Notes: generated by a model from the letters alone, not told the origin. A stretch of 64,000 bases of DNA from Natronococcus sp. AD-5 (GCF_030734285.1 NZ_CP132294.1:372001-436000); one strand, 5' to 3'; shown: positions 25,791 to 34,677, counted from the stretch's first letter. A program made the numbers and translations.

Positions 25791-26468
25791 GTGACGAGTC
25801 GACCCGATGCGATCCTGTTCGACATGGACGGCGTGATCCTCGAGGGGGCCGGCACGCCCCTGTCGGTCTACGAGCGTGCAGCGGACGCAACGATCGAATC
25901 GCTCGAACTCGAGCCGACGGAGCGACAGCGCCGCGACCTTCGCGACCACGGCTACGCGAACGTCGAGACGGCGTGTGGCGCGCTCGGCGTCGATCCGACG
26001 GCGTTCTGGCGCCGAAAGGAAGACGAGGCGTCCCGGCTCGCGGCCGAACGGATTCGGTCCGGCGAACGGGGAATCTACGACGACGTCGACGCGCTCGAGA
26101 TGCTGGCCGAGCGAACGACGCTCGCGCTCGTGAGCAACAACCGCCACGAGACCGCCGCGTTCGTCGCCGATCATCTCTCGGCGCCGTTCGCGGCCGCCAG
26201 GGGACGCGACCCGACGGCGGCGGGTTGGCGGCGGCGCAAACCGAAGCCCGACTACCTCCTCGAGACGCTCGCGGAACTCGGCGTCGACGACGGGCTGTAC
26301 GTCGGCGACCGCGAGACCGACGTGACCGCCGCCGAGGAAGCGGGCCTCGAGCCGGCGTACCTCCGGCGCTCGCACAACGCGGACGAGCCGCTTCCGTCGG
26401 GCGCGGCGTGCAAACTCGAGACGCTCTCCGACTTGGGAGGGATCCTCGACGAGCGGTGCGATCGGTAA
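25791..26468 (+). CDS. HAD-superfamily phosphatase (phosphoglycolate-phosphatase-like)
   Basis: A 225-residue phosphohydrolase. Motif I is ILFDMDGVILEG (nucleophile Asp), motif II is ALVSNN, the conserved Lys is in RRKPKPDYLLE, and motif IV is YVGDRETDVTAAEEAG. A helical cap domain lies between motifs I and II. The GTG at 25791 (VTSRPDAILFDMDG) places motif I close to the N-terminus; a GTG at 25770 is an alternative. The substrate is not identifiable from sequence. Confidence 0.87.
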   Translation: MTSRPDAILFDMDGVILEGAGTPLSVYERAADATIESLELEPTERQRRDLRDHGYANVETACGALGVDPTAFWRRKEDEASRLAAERIRSGERGIYDDVDALEMLAERTTLALVSNNRHETAAFVADHLSAPFAAARGRDPTAAGWRRRKPKPDYLLETLAELGVDDGLYVGDRETDVTAAEEAGLEPAYLRRSHNADEPLPSGAACKLETLSDLGGILDERCDR

Positions 26469-26518
26469 GACCGAAGGACGGCCCCGAGTTTTTCCGCGCG
26501 GCCGGCGTATCGACGCGC

Positions 26519-26998
26519 ATGCCGTCGTACGAACGCGAAACGCGGATCGATGCGCCGCTCGAGGAGGTCTGGGACTTTCACTCTCGCGTCTCCGGGCTCG
26601 AGGCGGTGACGCCGGAGTGGATGGGGCTGCGCGTCGAGTCGGTCGTCGGTCCCGACGGGCAGCCGAATCCGGGGATCCTCGAGGCCGGCTCCGAGGTGAC
26701 GCTGTCGACCCGCCCGTTCGGCGCGGGTCCCCGTCAGCGCTGGACGTCGGTGATCACGGAGCGCGAGCGGACCGACGGGACGGCGTACTTCCGCGACGAG
26801 ATGGTTCGCGGCCCGTTCGATCGCTGGATCCACACGCACGCCTTCTACGCCGACGGCGACGAGACGCTCCTGCGGGATCACGTCGAGTACGAGCTCCCGC
26901 TGGGCGGACTCAACGCCGCGGCGACGCCGTTCTCTCGGATCGGCCTCGAGACGATGTTTCGGAAACGACACCAGTTAACGAAAACGCAGTTCGGGTGA
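26519..26998 (+). CDS. SRPBCC (START-like) ligand-binding protein
   Basis: A 159-residue protein with the hydrophobic-pocket fold of polyketide cyclases and coenzyme-Q-binding proteins: YERETRIDAPLEEVWDFHSRVSGLEAVTPEW at the start and GPFDRWIHTHAFY and ETLLRDHVEYELPLGGL later. No catalytic residue can be assigned. It follows the HAD gene by 50 nt on the same strand and may share its transcript. A second, unrelated SRPBCC protein is at 39228-39662. Confidence 0.85.
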   Translation: MPSYERETRIDAPLEEVWDFHSRVSGLEAVTPEWMGLRVESVVGPDGQPNPGILEAGSEVTLSTRPFGAGPRQRWTSVITERERTDGTAYFRDEMVRGPFDRWIHTHAFYADGDETLLRDHVEYELPLGGLNAAATPFSRIGLETMFRKRHQLTKTQFG

Positions 26999-27044
26999 GC
27001 GAACCGCGTCCGTTTTGGTCGCCGCGACGCTACGGGCGAGGCGA

Positions 27045-27665
27045 ATGAGTCCACACGATCGGCGGTCGCTCGCTCGACGCCGGTTCCTGGGCGCGATCGG
27101 CGCGGGGACCGGCGTCGGCGTCGCGGGCTGTATCGGCGACGGCGGCGACGAAGACGAAACCGGCGGCGACGGGGACAACGGGGATGACGCGCACCCGAAC
27201 GAGCCGCACATCTCCGAACCGGGCGACGAGCCCCTCGAGCTCAGCGAAGACCAGAACTGCGTCGTCTGCTCTATGACGCCGGCGGATTACTCCGACTGGC
27301 ACAGCCAGCTCGCCCACGAGACCGACGAGCGGGCGATCTTCTGTTCGTCCGGCTGTATGACCGCCTACCTCGCCGCACCGGCGGTCGACTCGGAGAGCGT
27401 CGGCGCCTGGACGGTCGACTTCGAGACGGGCGAATTGATCGACGCGCTCGAGGCGCACTTCGTGATCGTCACCGACGAGAGCGGCGCCGGCGGCGACGAC
27501 GTGATGGGGCTCAATCCGCGTCCGTTCGAGGACGAGGACGACGCCGTCGCGTACCTCGAGGAGTGGGACGCCGAGGAACTCACCGAGGACGACATCATCG
27601 GGTTCGACGGGATCGACGCCGACGTCGCGTCGCACTACCGACCCGGACGGTTCCCGGAGGAGTAG
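27045..27665 (+). CDS. NosL-like lipoprotein, putative copper-binding
   Basis: A 206-residue Tat lipoprotein: SLARRRFLGAIGAGTGVGVAGCIG gives the twin arginines and lipobox VAGC, followed by an Asp/Gly-rich linker. The mature domain resembles NosL: QNCVVCSMTPADYSDWHSQLAH has the CxxCxM pattern, and a FCSSGCMTAYL segment provides a further CxxxC. NosL-type proteins deliver Cu(I) to exported enzymes such as nitrous oxide reductase. No nos genes are nearby, so a general copper-handling role at the outer face of the membrane is more likely. Confidence 0.85.
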   Translation: MSPHDRRSLARRRFLGAIGAGTGVGVAGCIGDGGDEDETGGDGDNGDDAHPNEPHISEPGDEPLELSEDQNCVVCSMTPADYSDWHSQLAHETDERAIFCSSGCMTAYLAAPAVDSESVGAWTVDFETGELIDALEAHFVIVTDESGAGGDDVMGLNPRPFEDEDDAVAYLEEWDAEELTEDDIIGFDGIDADVASHYRPGRFPEE

Positions 27666-27877
27666 CAGCCCACCGCGCGGATCGCCGTCGTGACCGACTC
27701 TCCGGTCGTCGAAGCGTCGGGCGGCGACCGCACCGCGTTCTCCGCCGTATCGTGACGCTCGTTCGACCACTGCCGACGCTGCGAGTCGTTCCCGGGGAAC
27801 AGACTCGGTGGATTGGCGCCCGCCGGTGCGTTCGGTTACCGGAAGGCGTTTGTTCCGATCACGTATTGTGACACGAC

Positions 27878-28789
27878 GTGAACGCGTCCGATCTCGAGGT
27901 CACGCCCCTCGTCGCCCTCGCGTTCGCGGTGTTCGCCGCCAGCACCAGCGCCATCCTGGTGCGCTGGAGCGCGGCCCCGAGTTCGGTCGCGGCGTTCTAC
28001 CGGGTGCTGCTCACGACGGCGATCGTCGCGCCGGTCGCCCTGGCGCGGTACCGCGAGGAGTTCGCCCGCCTCTCCGGGCGCGATCTCGGATTCGCCGTCG
28101 TCGCCGGCGTCGCGCTCGCGGTGCACTTCGCCGCCTGGTTCGAGAGCCTGAACCACACGAGCGTCGCCGCCAGCGTCACGCTCGTCCAGACCCAGCCCAT
28201 CTTCGTCGCCCTCGGGGCGGCGCTCGTCCTCGGCGAGCGCGTCAACCGCGAGACGGTCGCGGGGATCGCGATCGCGATCGTCGGCGCGGCCGCGATGTCG
28301 CTGGGCGACGCCGGCGAGGCGCCCATCTCGGGCGCGACGACGTACGGCAACGCCCTCGCCTTGCTGGGGGCGATCACCGTCGCGGGCTACGTCCTGGCAG
28401 GGCGGTCGATCCGCCAGCGCGTCTCGCTGTTTCCCTACGTGACGGTCGTCTACGCCGCCTGCGCGCTCACGCTGTTCGTCCTCGTCGGCGCGCAGGGCCA
28501 CGCGTACGTCGCCTATCCGGCCCGCGAGTGGCTGCTCTTTCTCGGGATGGCCGTCGGCCCCGGCGTCTTCGGACACACCGTCGTCAACTGGGTCCTGAAG
28601 CACCTCGAGTCGGTCGTGGTCAGCGTCACCTGGCTGGGCGAACCCGTCGGCGCGACGCTGCTCGCGCTCCTCTTGCTCGCGGAGGTTCCGGACGCGATTA
28701 CGGTCGTCGGAGGGGTCGTCGTCCTCGCGGGGATCTACGTCACGACGATCGAGCGGGAGCGACGGCGCGGTCCGGTCGATTCGGGATAA
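27878..28789 (+). CDS. EamA/DMT-family transporter
   Basis: A 303-residue inner-membrane protein with ten predicted helices in two EamA repeats (about 1-140 and 155-295). TSAILVRWSAAPSSVAAFYRVLL and ESLNHTSVAASVTLVQTQPIFVAL are typical first-repeat features, and the second repeat shows GVFGHTVVNWVLKHLESVVVS. Members export or import metabolites such as amino acids or nucleotide sugars; the substrate cannot be told. The start is the GTG at 27878. Confidence 0.9.
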   Translation: MNASDLEVTPLVALAFAVFAASTSAILVRWSAAPSSVAAFYRVLLTTAIVAPVALARYREEFARLSGRDLGFAVVAGVALAVHFAAWFESLNHTSVAASVTLVQTQPIFVALGAALVLGERVNRETVAGIAIAIVGAAAMSLGDAGEAPISGATTYGNALALLGAITVAGYVLAGRSIRQRVSLFPYVTVVYAACALTLFVLVGAQGHAYVAYPAREWLLFLGMAVGPGVFGHTVVNWVLKHLESVVVSVTWLGEPVGATLLALLLLAEVPDAITVVGGVVVLAGIYVTTIERERRRGPVDSG

Positions 28790-28813
28790 CGGGATCGAAG
28801 CCTCGCGGCGCCG

Positions 28814-29029
28814 TCACTCCTGCAGTGACTCGAGGTACGCCCGCCCCGCGTCGGTGATCTCGTACACGCCCCCCGATACCTGGCAAACGTGCCCGTCGGA
28901 CTGGAGTTCGTAACAGCGCTGGTCGATCGTCACGGGGTGGGCCTCGAGTGCGGTCGCCAGCGACGCCATTTCGACTGGCTCTCGCTCGGCGAGCACCGCT
29001 AACAGCGCCCGATCCGAGCACCGTTCCAT
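28814..29029 (-). CDS. Small winged-helix DNA-binding protein
   Basis: A 71-residue protein from the ATG at 29029 (MERCSDRALLAVLAEREPVEM). The helix-turn-helix (MASLATALEAHPVTIDQRC) is followed by a wing (GHVCQVSGGVYEITDAGRAYLESL), the pattern of haloarchaeal PhiH1/repressor-like mini-wHTH proteins. An upstream in-frame ATG at 29059 would add ten residues but is less likely. It is convergent with the EamA transporter gene; the target is unknown. Confidence 0.78.
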   Translation of the reverse strand: MERCSDRALLAVLAEREPVEMASLATALEAHPVTIDQRCYELQSDGHVCQVSGGVYEITDAGRAYLESLQE

Positions 29030-29116
29030 GCGTGTTATTACCACACAATACTGTCCCACATAGCGTTTTCGGTGCGGTAGCCTCGAGATCGATCCGAAGA
29101 CGCGCGCTGTAGCGGC

Positions 29117-29959
29117 TCAGAGCTCGAGCACCGCTCGCGCTCGTGCGGGCGTCGCGACCTCCCGGCCGAGTTCCTCGGCGAGACGGACGACGCGTTCGAC
29201 CAGCTGTGCGTTGCTCTCCGCGAGTTCGCCGCGGCGGTAGTAGACGTTGTCCTCGAGCCCGACGCGCACGTGACCGCCGAAGAGAATCCCCATCGTGGCG
29301 AACGGGAGCTGGTGCCGGCCGAAGCCGAGCGTGTTGAACAGCGCGCCGTCGGGGAAGTTGTCCACCGCGTTGAGGAAGTTTCGCGGCCGGGGCGGGGTGA
29401 GCGTCCCCGGTCCGAAGATGAGCGTGGCGTAGACGGGGTCGGCGAGCTCGCGGCGCTCGAGCAGGCCGCGGACCTCGTTCAGGTGCCCGTCGTTGAACAC
29501 CTCGAGCTCGGGCTTGATGCCGCGGTCGACCATCTCCTCGTGCAGCGAGTCGACCAGCCCGCGGGTGTTCTCGCTGGTGAGGTGATCGTACCGGTTCAGC
29601 GGTCCCATGTCGAGTGAGGCCATTTCCGGCGGCGGATCGGTTCGCAGCGGGCGGTGGCGATCCGCGTCCGGCGCGCCGGTGCCGCCGGTCGAGTGCTGGA
29701 CGATCACGTCGTCGGCGTGTCGGCGGACCGCGTCGTCGATCTCCTGGAACCGCTCGGTCGCGAAGGTGCGCTCGCCGTTCGGTCGCCGGGCGTGCAGGTG
29801 GACGACGGACGCGCCGGCTTCTTCGACTTCGGCGGCGGCGCGACCGATCTCCTCGGGCGTCTCCGGAAGGTTCGGGTTCGCCTCCTTCCCGTGCACCCCG
29901 CCCGTCAGCGCCGCGGTGACGATCAGCGGCTCGCCGGCGAGGAAGTCGTCGTAGCTCAT
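29117..29959 (-). CDS. Beta-keto acid cleavage enzyme (BKACE/DUF849 family)
   Basis: A 280-residue zinc TIM-barrel enzyme of the family that includes 3-keto-5-aminohexanoate cleavage enzyme. It transfers the acetyl unit of a beta-keto acid to an acyl-CoA, giving acetoacetate and a new CoA thioester. Signature segments are VTAALTGGVHG, VVHLHARRPNG (metal His pair), VQHSTGGTG, NDGHLNEVRGLLE and GGHVRVGLEDNVYY (metal Glu). The length is normal. Its ATG overlaps by four bases the stop of the upstream Cys-rich protein gene, so the two form a coupled pair. The keto-acid side chain is not predictable. Confidence 0.9.
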   Translation of the reverse strand: MSYDDFLAGEPLIVTAALTGGVHGKEANPNLPETPEEIGRAAAEVEEAGASVVHLHARRPNGERTFATERFQEIDDAVRRHADDVIVQHSTGGTGAPDADRHRPLRTDPPPEMASLDMGPLNRYDHLTSENTRGLVDSLHEEMVDRGIKPELEVFNDGHLNEVRGLLERRELADPVYATLIFGPGTLTPPRPRNFLNAVDNFPDGALFNTLGFGRHQLPFATMGILFGGHVRVGLEDNVYYRRGELAESNAQLVERVVRLAEELGREVATPARARAVLEL

Positions 29960-30180
29960 CCCTCGGTCGCCTCCCCCTCGTCGTCGTTCGCGTCCGCTTC
30001 GTCGCCGGCGTGCTCGAGGAAGATCTCGCAGTGTCGATCGTGCTCGAGGCCGTACCGATCGTTGCAGATATCAGCGCGCATCGGCTGGACGAACCGGTCG
30101 GCGGCCGCACAGTAGGCCCGGGATTCGTCGAACTGCCGGTCGGCGGTCCGTTCGCGGTACTCGAGGTACGGACAGGTCAT
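29956..30180 (-). CDS. Cys-rich conserved small protein coupled to BKACE
   Basis: A 74-residue protein with five cysteines: MTCPYLEYRERT, AYCAAADRF, RADICNDRYGLEHDRHCEIF. The C-terminal 20 residues are almost purely acidic. The spacing (Cys3, Cys23, Cys39, Cys51) suggests a metal or Fe-S site. Its final ATGA overlaps the BKACE start, indicating translational coupling. Similar small proteins occur widely in haloarchaea as far as I recall; the function is unknown. Confidence 0.72.
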   Translation of the reverse strand: MTCPYLEYRERTADRQFDESRAYCAAADRFVQPMRADICNDRYGLEHDRHCEIFLEHAGDEADANDDEGEATEG

Positions 30181-30306
30181 GCGTGCTCGTTCTCCCCGCG
30201 CTGTGGTAACAGTTCGCTCCCGTATCGATCTCCGGTAACGCCCGTGTCCCTTGGTGACATCGGGGTGAGCGAAGCGTCTCAAGTGCGGCGACTCTATCGA
30301 CGGGTA

Positions 30307-31311
30307 ATGACACCCGAGACACCCGGGCTTCACCACGTGACGGCCATCGCGGGCGATCCGCAGCGAAACGCCGACTTCTACGTCGGGACGCTCGGACTCC
30401 GCTTCGTCAAGAAGACCGTCAACCACGACGACACGGGAACGTACCACTTCTACTTCGGCGACGGGGAGGGAACCCCCGGAACGAACATCACCTTCTTCCC
30501 GTGGACGGACGCGGGCCGCCCCGGCCGGTTCGGCGCGGGCCAGCCGAAGACGACAGCCTACCGCGTTCCGGCGGACTCGATCGAGTACTGGCTCGAGCGC
30601 CTCGAATCGAACGGGATCGACGTCGAGCGGGAGGAGCGCTTCGGCGAGACCGCGCTCCGGTTCGCGGACCCGGACGGGATCGAACTCGAGCTGGTGGCCG
30701 CGGAGAGCGAGGCGCAACACGCCTCGGAGACGACGAGCGGCAACGCCGCGAGTAACGAAACGGAGGCGACGCCGTGGGCGGGCGGCCCGGTCCCGACCGA
30801 GCACCAGCTTCGCGGGTTCCGCGGCGTGACCCTGGCGCTCGACTCGTTCGACGCGACGGCCGGCGTGCTGACCGACGTGCTCGGCTACGAACTCGAGGCC
30901 GAGACCGAGAACCGGCGGCGGTACCTGAGCGCATCCGGCGGCCCCGGTTCGGTCGTCGACCTGGTCGAGAGCGACGCCGGTCGCGGGCAGATGGGCGTCG
31001 GGACGGTTCACCACGTCGCGTTCAGGGCCGAGAGCGTCGAGGAACAGCGGGAGTGGCGCGAGGCCTTCGCCGACCACGGGCTCTCGCCGACGGAGGTGAT
31101 CGATCGGAAGTACTTCAAGTCGATCTACGTGCGCGAACCCGGCGGCGTCCTCTTCGAGATGGCGACGGTGGAACCCGGGTTCACGGCCGACGAAGATATC
31201 GAGGAGCTCGGAAGCACCCTCGCCCTGCCCGAGTGGCTCGAGGACGAACGCGAGCGGATCGAGCAACGGCTGCCGCCGTTCGACGGGCCGAACGCGGGCG
31301 CGGAGGAGTGA
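30307..31311 (+). CDS. VOC-family ring-cleaving-dioxygenase-like protein
   Basis: A 334-residue glyoxalase/extradiol-dioxygenase-fold protein made of two VOC modules (about 1-140 and 165-310). The MhqO/PcpA-like start GLHHVTAIAGDPQRNADFYVGTLGLRFVKKTVNHDD gives the first metal His, and GTVHHVAFRAESVEEQ and GGVLFEMATVEPGFTADE give the His and Glu of the second module. The family includes hydroquinone/catechol dioxygenases and quinone-detoxifying proteins. The start is the ATG at 30307. It is followed 76 nt later by the iron-type ADH gene. Confidence 0.9.
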   Translation: MTPETPGLHHVTAIAGDPQRNADFYVGTLGLRFVKKTVNHDDTGTYHFYFGDGEGTPGTNITFFPWTDAGRPGRFGAGQPKTTAYRVPADSIEYWLERLESNGIDVEREERFGETALRFADPDGIELELVAAESEAQHASETTSGNAASNETEATPWAGGPVPTEHQLRGFRGVTLALDSFDATAGVLTDVLGYELEAETENRRRYLSASGGPGSVVDLVESDAGRGQMGVGTVHHVAFRAESVEEQREWREAFADHGLSPTEVIDRKYFKSIYVREPGGVLFEMATVEPGFTADEDIEELGSTLALPEWLEDERERIEQRLPPFDGPNAGAEE

Positions 31312-31387
31312 GCGCGACTCGAGGCGCCGCTCGGCCCGGCTGGCGCTGCTGTGCCTTTTTACTGCGTTCCCGTTCTACGGACGAACC

Positions 31388-32614
31388 ATGACCGAAAGCG
31401 ACTCGACGGCGCGCGATCCGTCGTTCAGATTCGAGTACCACCCGGCGGCCATCAGGTTCGGCGCGGGCTGCGTCGATGACCTCGAGACCGAACTCGAGCG
31501 ACTGGGGCTCGAGCGCGCCCTGATCGTCTGCGGCTCCACGGTCGGGAGCACGCCCGAGGTGATCGACCCGGTCAGGGATGGCCTCGGGGGGCGACTGGCC
31601 GGCGTCTTCGCCGAGACGACGCCCGAGAAGCGACTCGAGACGGCGTTCGACGGGCTCGGGCGACTCGAAAACGAGGGCGCGGACGCGCTCGTGAGCCTCG
31701 GCGGCGGAAGCAGCCTCGACGTCGCGAAGGTCGTCAGCGTCCTCGCCGCGAGCGACCGGTCGCGCAAGGAGGTCGCCGACGAGTTCGCCGAAACGGGGAC
31801 GATCACCGTCCCGGAGGAGGGACTGGTGCCGATCGCCGCGATCCCGACGACCCTGGCCGGCGCCGACCTCTCGACCGGCGCGGGGATCACCGCCGCACCC
31901 GCGTCGGGGCTGGTCGGCGAGGAGATCGGCGGCGGCGTTTCCGATCCGAATCTGATGCCGACCGCGGCGTTCTACGACCCCGAACTGGTCGCGACGACGC
32001 CGGAGTCGGCCCTCGCGGGCTCGGCGATGAACGGCTTCGACAAAGGCATCGAGACGATCTACGCCGCCAACGCGACCCCGATAACCGACGCGACGGCCAG
32101 ACACGGCCTCGAGAAACTCGAGGACGGCCTCCGCGCGTTCGGACGGGGCGAGCGCGGACTCGACGTCTTCGAAACGCTGCTCGAGGGGATCGTCCTCGTC
32201 CAGTACGGTATCTCTCGACCCGGCGAGTCGACGCTCTCGATCGTCCACGCCTTCGGGCACGGGCTCACCCGAACGTACGGCGTCCAGCAGGGGGTCGCTC
32301 ACGCGGTCGTCGTTCCCCACGTCCTCCGATACCTCTTCGAACAGGAGGGCGTCGACGCGCGCGAGGGGCTGCTCGCGGACGCGCTCGCGGTCGGGGGCGC
32401 CGCGGACCACGGCGCCGCGGTCGTCGATCGAGTCGCGGAGATCCGCGATGCGCTCGGGCTTCCGTTCCGGCTTCGCGACGTCGACGGCCCCGAGCCCGAC
32501 GAGTTCGCCGACGTCGCGGAGGCGATCCTCGCGGACGGCTTCATGGCGAACGCGCCGCCGGGACTCGAGCCGTCGGCCGAGGAGATCGAGGGCGTGCTCG
32601 AGGAGGCGCGGTAG
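31388..32614 (+). CDS. Iron-containing alcohol dehydrogenase
   Basis: A 408-residue NAD(P)-dependent dehydrogenase of the group III (Fe) family. SLGGGSSLDVAKVVS is the nucleotide-binding GGGS motif, and metal ligands are suggested by GSAMNGFDKGIET (Asp position), HAFGHGLTRTYGVQQGVAHA and VVVPHVLRYL. A TTLAGADLSTGAGIT segment replaces the usual TAGTGSE loop, so it is a divergent member. Some family members act on maleylacetate or other dicarboxylates; proximity to the VOC dioxygenase-like gene fits an aromatic-ring pathway, but this is inference. Confidence 0.88.
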   Translation: MTESDSTARDPSFRFEYHPAAIRFGAGCVDDLETELERLGLERALIVCGSTVGSTPEVIDPVRDGLGGRLAGVFAETTPEKRLETAFDGLGRLENEGADALVSLGGGSSLDVAKVVSVLAASDRSRKEVADEFAETGTITVPEEGLVPIAAIPTTLAGADLSTGAGITAAPASGLVGEEIGGGVSDPNLMPTAAFYDPELVATTPESALAGSAMNGFDKGIETIYAANATPITDATARHGLEKLEDGLRAFGRGERGLDVFETLLEGIVLVQYGISRPGESTLSIVHAFGHGLTRTYGVQQGVAHAVVVPHVLRYLFEQEGVDAREGLLADALAVGGAADHGAAVVDRVAEIRDALGLPFRLRDVDGPEPDEFADVAEAILADGFMANAPPGLEPSAEEIEGVLEEAR

Positions 32615-32638
32615 CTCGGAACCTGTAAGCGGACGCGT

Positions 32639-33370
32639 TCAATCGTCGACGTACGACGGCCGTTCCTCGTACTCGATCGGGTCACGAACCCCGATCCGCT
32701 GGAACGCCTGCAGGCGGAGCGCACACGCGTCGCAGGTCCCGCAGGCGGGTTCGTTCTCGCGATAACAGCTCCAGGTGTGCTCGTAGGGCACCTCGAGTTC
32801 GACGCCGCGGTCGGCGATGTCGGTCTTCGACCACTCGACGAACGGCGCCTCGATCGCGATCTCGGTCTCGGGTTTCGTCCCGACGTCGACGACGGTCTCG
32901 AAGGCCTCGAAGAACTCGGGCCGGCAGTCGGGATACCCCGAGAAGTCCTCGCTGTGGGCGCCGATGAACACCGCGTCGCAGTCGTTCGCCTCGGCGTAGG
33001 AGACCGCCATCGCGAGCAGGTTCGCGTTCCGGAAGGGAACGTACGACGAGGGGATCTCCTCGCTCTCGAGGTCGGCGTCGGCGACGGCCAACTCCTCGTC
33101 GGTCAGGCTCGAGGCCCCGATCGCCGAGAGGTGGCCCGTCTCGATCCGCAAGAAGTCCGCCGCGTCGAACTCGTCGGCCAGTCGGCGGGCGCACTCGAGT
33201 TCTCGGTCCTCGGTGCGCTGGCCGTAGGAGGTGTGCAGCGCGTAGAGTTCGTAGCCGCGGTCGCGAGCCTCGGCGGCCGCGGTCGCGCTGTCCATGCCGC
33301 CGGAGAGGAGGACGGCGGCGCGTTTCGCTGTCGGTTCGTCGGTCGAAGCGGCTGCACTGTTGTCAGACAT
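32639..33370 (-). CDS. queC: 7-cyano-7-deazaguanine synthase
   Basis: A 243-residue PP-loop ligase converting 7-carboxy-7-deazaguanine to preQ0 with ammonia and ATP. The PP-loop is LLSGGMDSATAAAEA, and the zinc site is CYRENEPACGTCDACALRLQAF (four Cys). The protein is complete. It is the last gene of the minus-strand queD-queE-queC operon. In archaea preQ0 feeds archaeosine at tRNA position 15, not queuosine. Confidence 0.96.
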   Translation of the reverse strand: MSDNSAAASTDEPTAKRAAVLLSGGMDSATAAAEARDRGYELYALHTSYGQRTEDRELECARRLADEFDAADFLRIETGHLSAIGASSLTDEELAVADADLESEEIPSSYVPFRNANLLAMAVSYAEANDCDAVFIGAHSEDFSGYPDCRPEFFEAFETVVDVGTKPETEIAIEAPFVEWSKTDIADRGVELEVPYEHTWSCYRENEPACGTCDACALRLQAFQRIGVRDPIEYEERPSYVDD

Positions 33371-33399
33371 TTACTATTAGGTGCTACGTTTCAAGTAAG

Positions 33400-34188
33400 C
33401 TACGTTTCCGGTGCGTCGTTCCAGAGGTCGACGTGCAACCGGGGCGTGTAACGAAAGCCGTGTTCCATCGCGAGGTCGGCGACCCGACCGCGGGTCTCCG
33501 CGAGTCGCTCGCGGGTCGCTCCCTCGGGCATGAGAAGGACGTCGTCGTTCCGAATCGGGACGCTCGCGACGTCCCGCAGATCGGCGAGCAGTTCGAGTAT
33601 CTCGGGCACGTCGTCCGCGTCGGTGACGACGAACTTCAGCTGGAACGGGTGCTCCTCGACGAGGCGTGCGAGCGTCTCGAGGTCGATCCGGTCGTTCTCG
33701 TGGCGCTCTTCCCACTCGCCGTCGCCCTTCGGGTCCCGTTCGGGCGTCGGCGTGCTGCTCTCGAGTTTCGGGCTGATCGAGGCGAGGTCGATCGGCGCGT
33801 CGCGGTAAATCGTGCCGTTGGTCTCGACGGTGGTGTGGTAGCCGCGGTCGTCGAGTTCCTCGAGGAGGTCGACGCTTCGCTCGTGGATCAGCGGCTCGCC
33901 GCCGGTGAGGACGACGTGGTCGGCCTCCGCGTGGGACTCGATCTCGTCGACGATTGCTTCGAGATCCATCCAGGCGTGGGTGGGTTCCCAGGAAGTGTGG
34001 TAGGAGTCGCAGAACCAGCACCGGAGGTTACAGCCGCTCGTGCGGACGAACACCGACGGGACGCCGGCGAGCGTTCCCTCGCCCTGCAGCGAGTAGAACA
34101 GTTCGTTGATCGGGAGGCCGTCGGTCTCCGCCGCGCCCTCCCGGTCCGCGTCGCCGACGTCGCGGTCGACCGAGTCGGAAACCGGCAT
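33400..34188 (-). CDS. queE: 7-carboxy-7-deazaguanine synthase (radical SAM)
   Basis: A 262-residue radical-SAM enzyme that rearranges 6-carboxytetrahydropterin to 7-carboxy-7-deazaguanine. The NELFYSLQGEGTLAGVPSVFVR start and the SAM cluster GCNLRCWFCDSY (CX3CX2C) are diagnostic, and HVVLTGGEPLIH follows. It begins 2 nt from the queD stop, within a compact operon. Confidence 0.95.
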   Translation of the reverse strand: MPVSDSVDRDVGDADREGAAETDGLPINELFYSLQGEGTLAGVPSVFVRTSGCNLRCWFCDSYHTSWEPTHAWMDLEAIVDEIESHAEADHVVLTGGEPLIHERSVDLLEELDDRGYHTTVETNGTIYRDAPIDLASISPKLESSTPTPERDPKGDGEWEERHENDRIDLETLARLVEEHPFQLKFVVTDADDVPEILELLADLRDVASVPIRNDDVLLMPEGATRERLAETRGRVADLAMEHGFRYTPRLHVDLWNDAPET

Positions 34189-34189
34189 C

Positions 34190-34654
34190 TCAGAACTGAC
34201 TCCCTCCGCAGAGTTCGTGCGTCTCGTTGACCTGGACGGCGACGTCGGTGACGGTGTCCGGCAGGGCGTCCTCGAGTTTCCGCTCGAGGAGGACGCTCAT
34301 CACCTCCGCCGTCGGCGGGTGCTCGAGAACGACGACGCCGTCGTCGTCGCCGGCCGCCTCGAAGGCCTCGACGAGCGGATCGCCTCGCTCGAGCAGGAAC
34401 ACGTGATCCCACTCGGAGATTACGTCGGTAATATCACCTTTGTCGGCGACCCACCCCGCTTCGGTGAGTTCGCCCTCGACGGTGACGGCGATCTCGTAGT
34501 TGTGACCGTGCGGACGGGCGCACTTCCCGTCGTGGTGGAGAAGACGATGGCCGGTGCTGATCCGGATCGGACGGTCCCGACCGACGTGGAGGGTGCGGCG
34601 GGTCCCGACGACGTCGTCGGCGGGTTCCTCGCGGGCGGCGAGCTCCTTGGTCAT
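34190..34654 (-). CDS. queD: 6-carboxytetrahydropterin synthase (QueD/PTPS family)
   Basis: A 154-residue enzyme converting dihydroneopterin triphosphate to 6-carboxytetrahydropterin. Zinc His residues and the catalytic Cys lie in STGHRLLHHDGKCARPHGHNYEI, and DFTDVISEWDH-like text (KGDITDVISEWDHVFLLERGD) and a C-terminal ETHELCGGSQF complete the family pattern. It is the first gene of the operon. A TATA-like GTTAAGTAT (about 34675-34683) and a perfect palindrome lie just upstream. Confidence 0.94.
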   Translation of the reverse strand: MTKELAAREEPADDVVGTRRTLHVGRDRPIRISTGHRLLHHDGKCARPHGHNYEIAVTVEGELTEAGWVADKGDITDVISEWDHVFLLERGDPLVEAFEAAGDDDGVVVLEHPPTAEVMSVLLERKLEDALPDTVTDVAVQVNETHELCGGSQF

Positions 34655-34661
34655 ACCTGAA

Positions 34662-34677
34662 TATTCGCCGGCGAATA
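34662..34677. promoter_or_regulatory. 16-bp perfect palindrome in the queD promoter
   Basis: TATTCGCCGGCGAATA is a perfect palindrome whose near edge is 8 nt upstream of the queD ATG and whose far edge overlaps the probable TATA element. A repressor bound here would block initiation of the whole queDEC operon. Confidence 0.55.
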
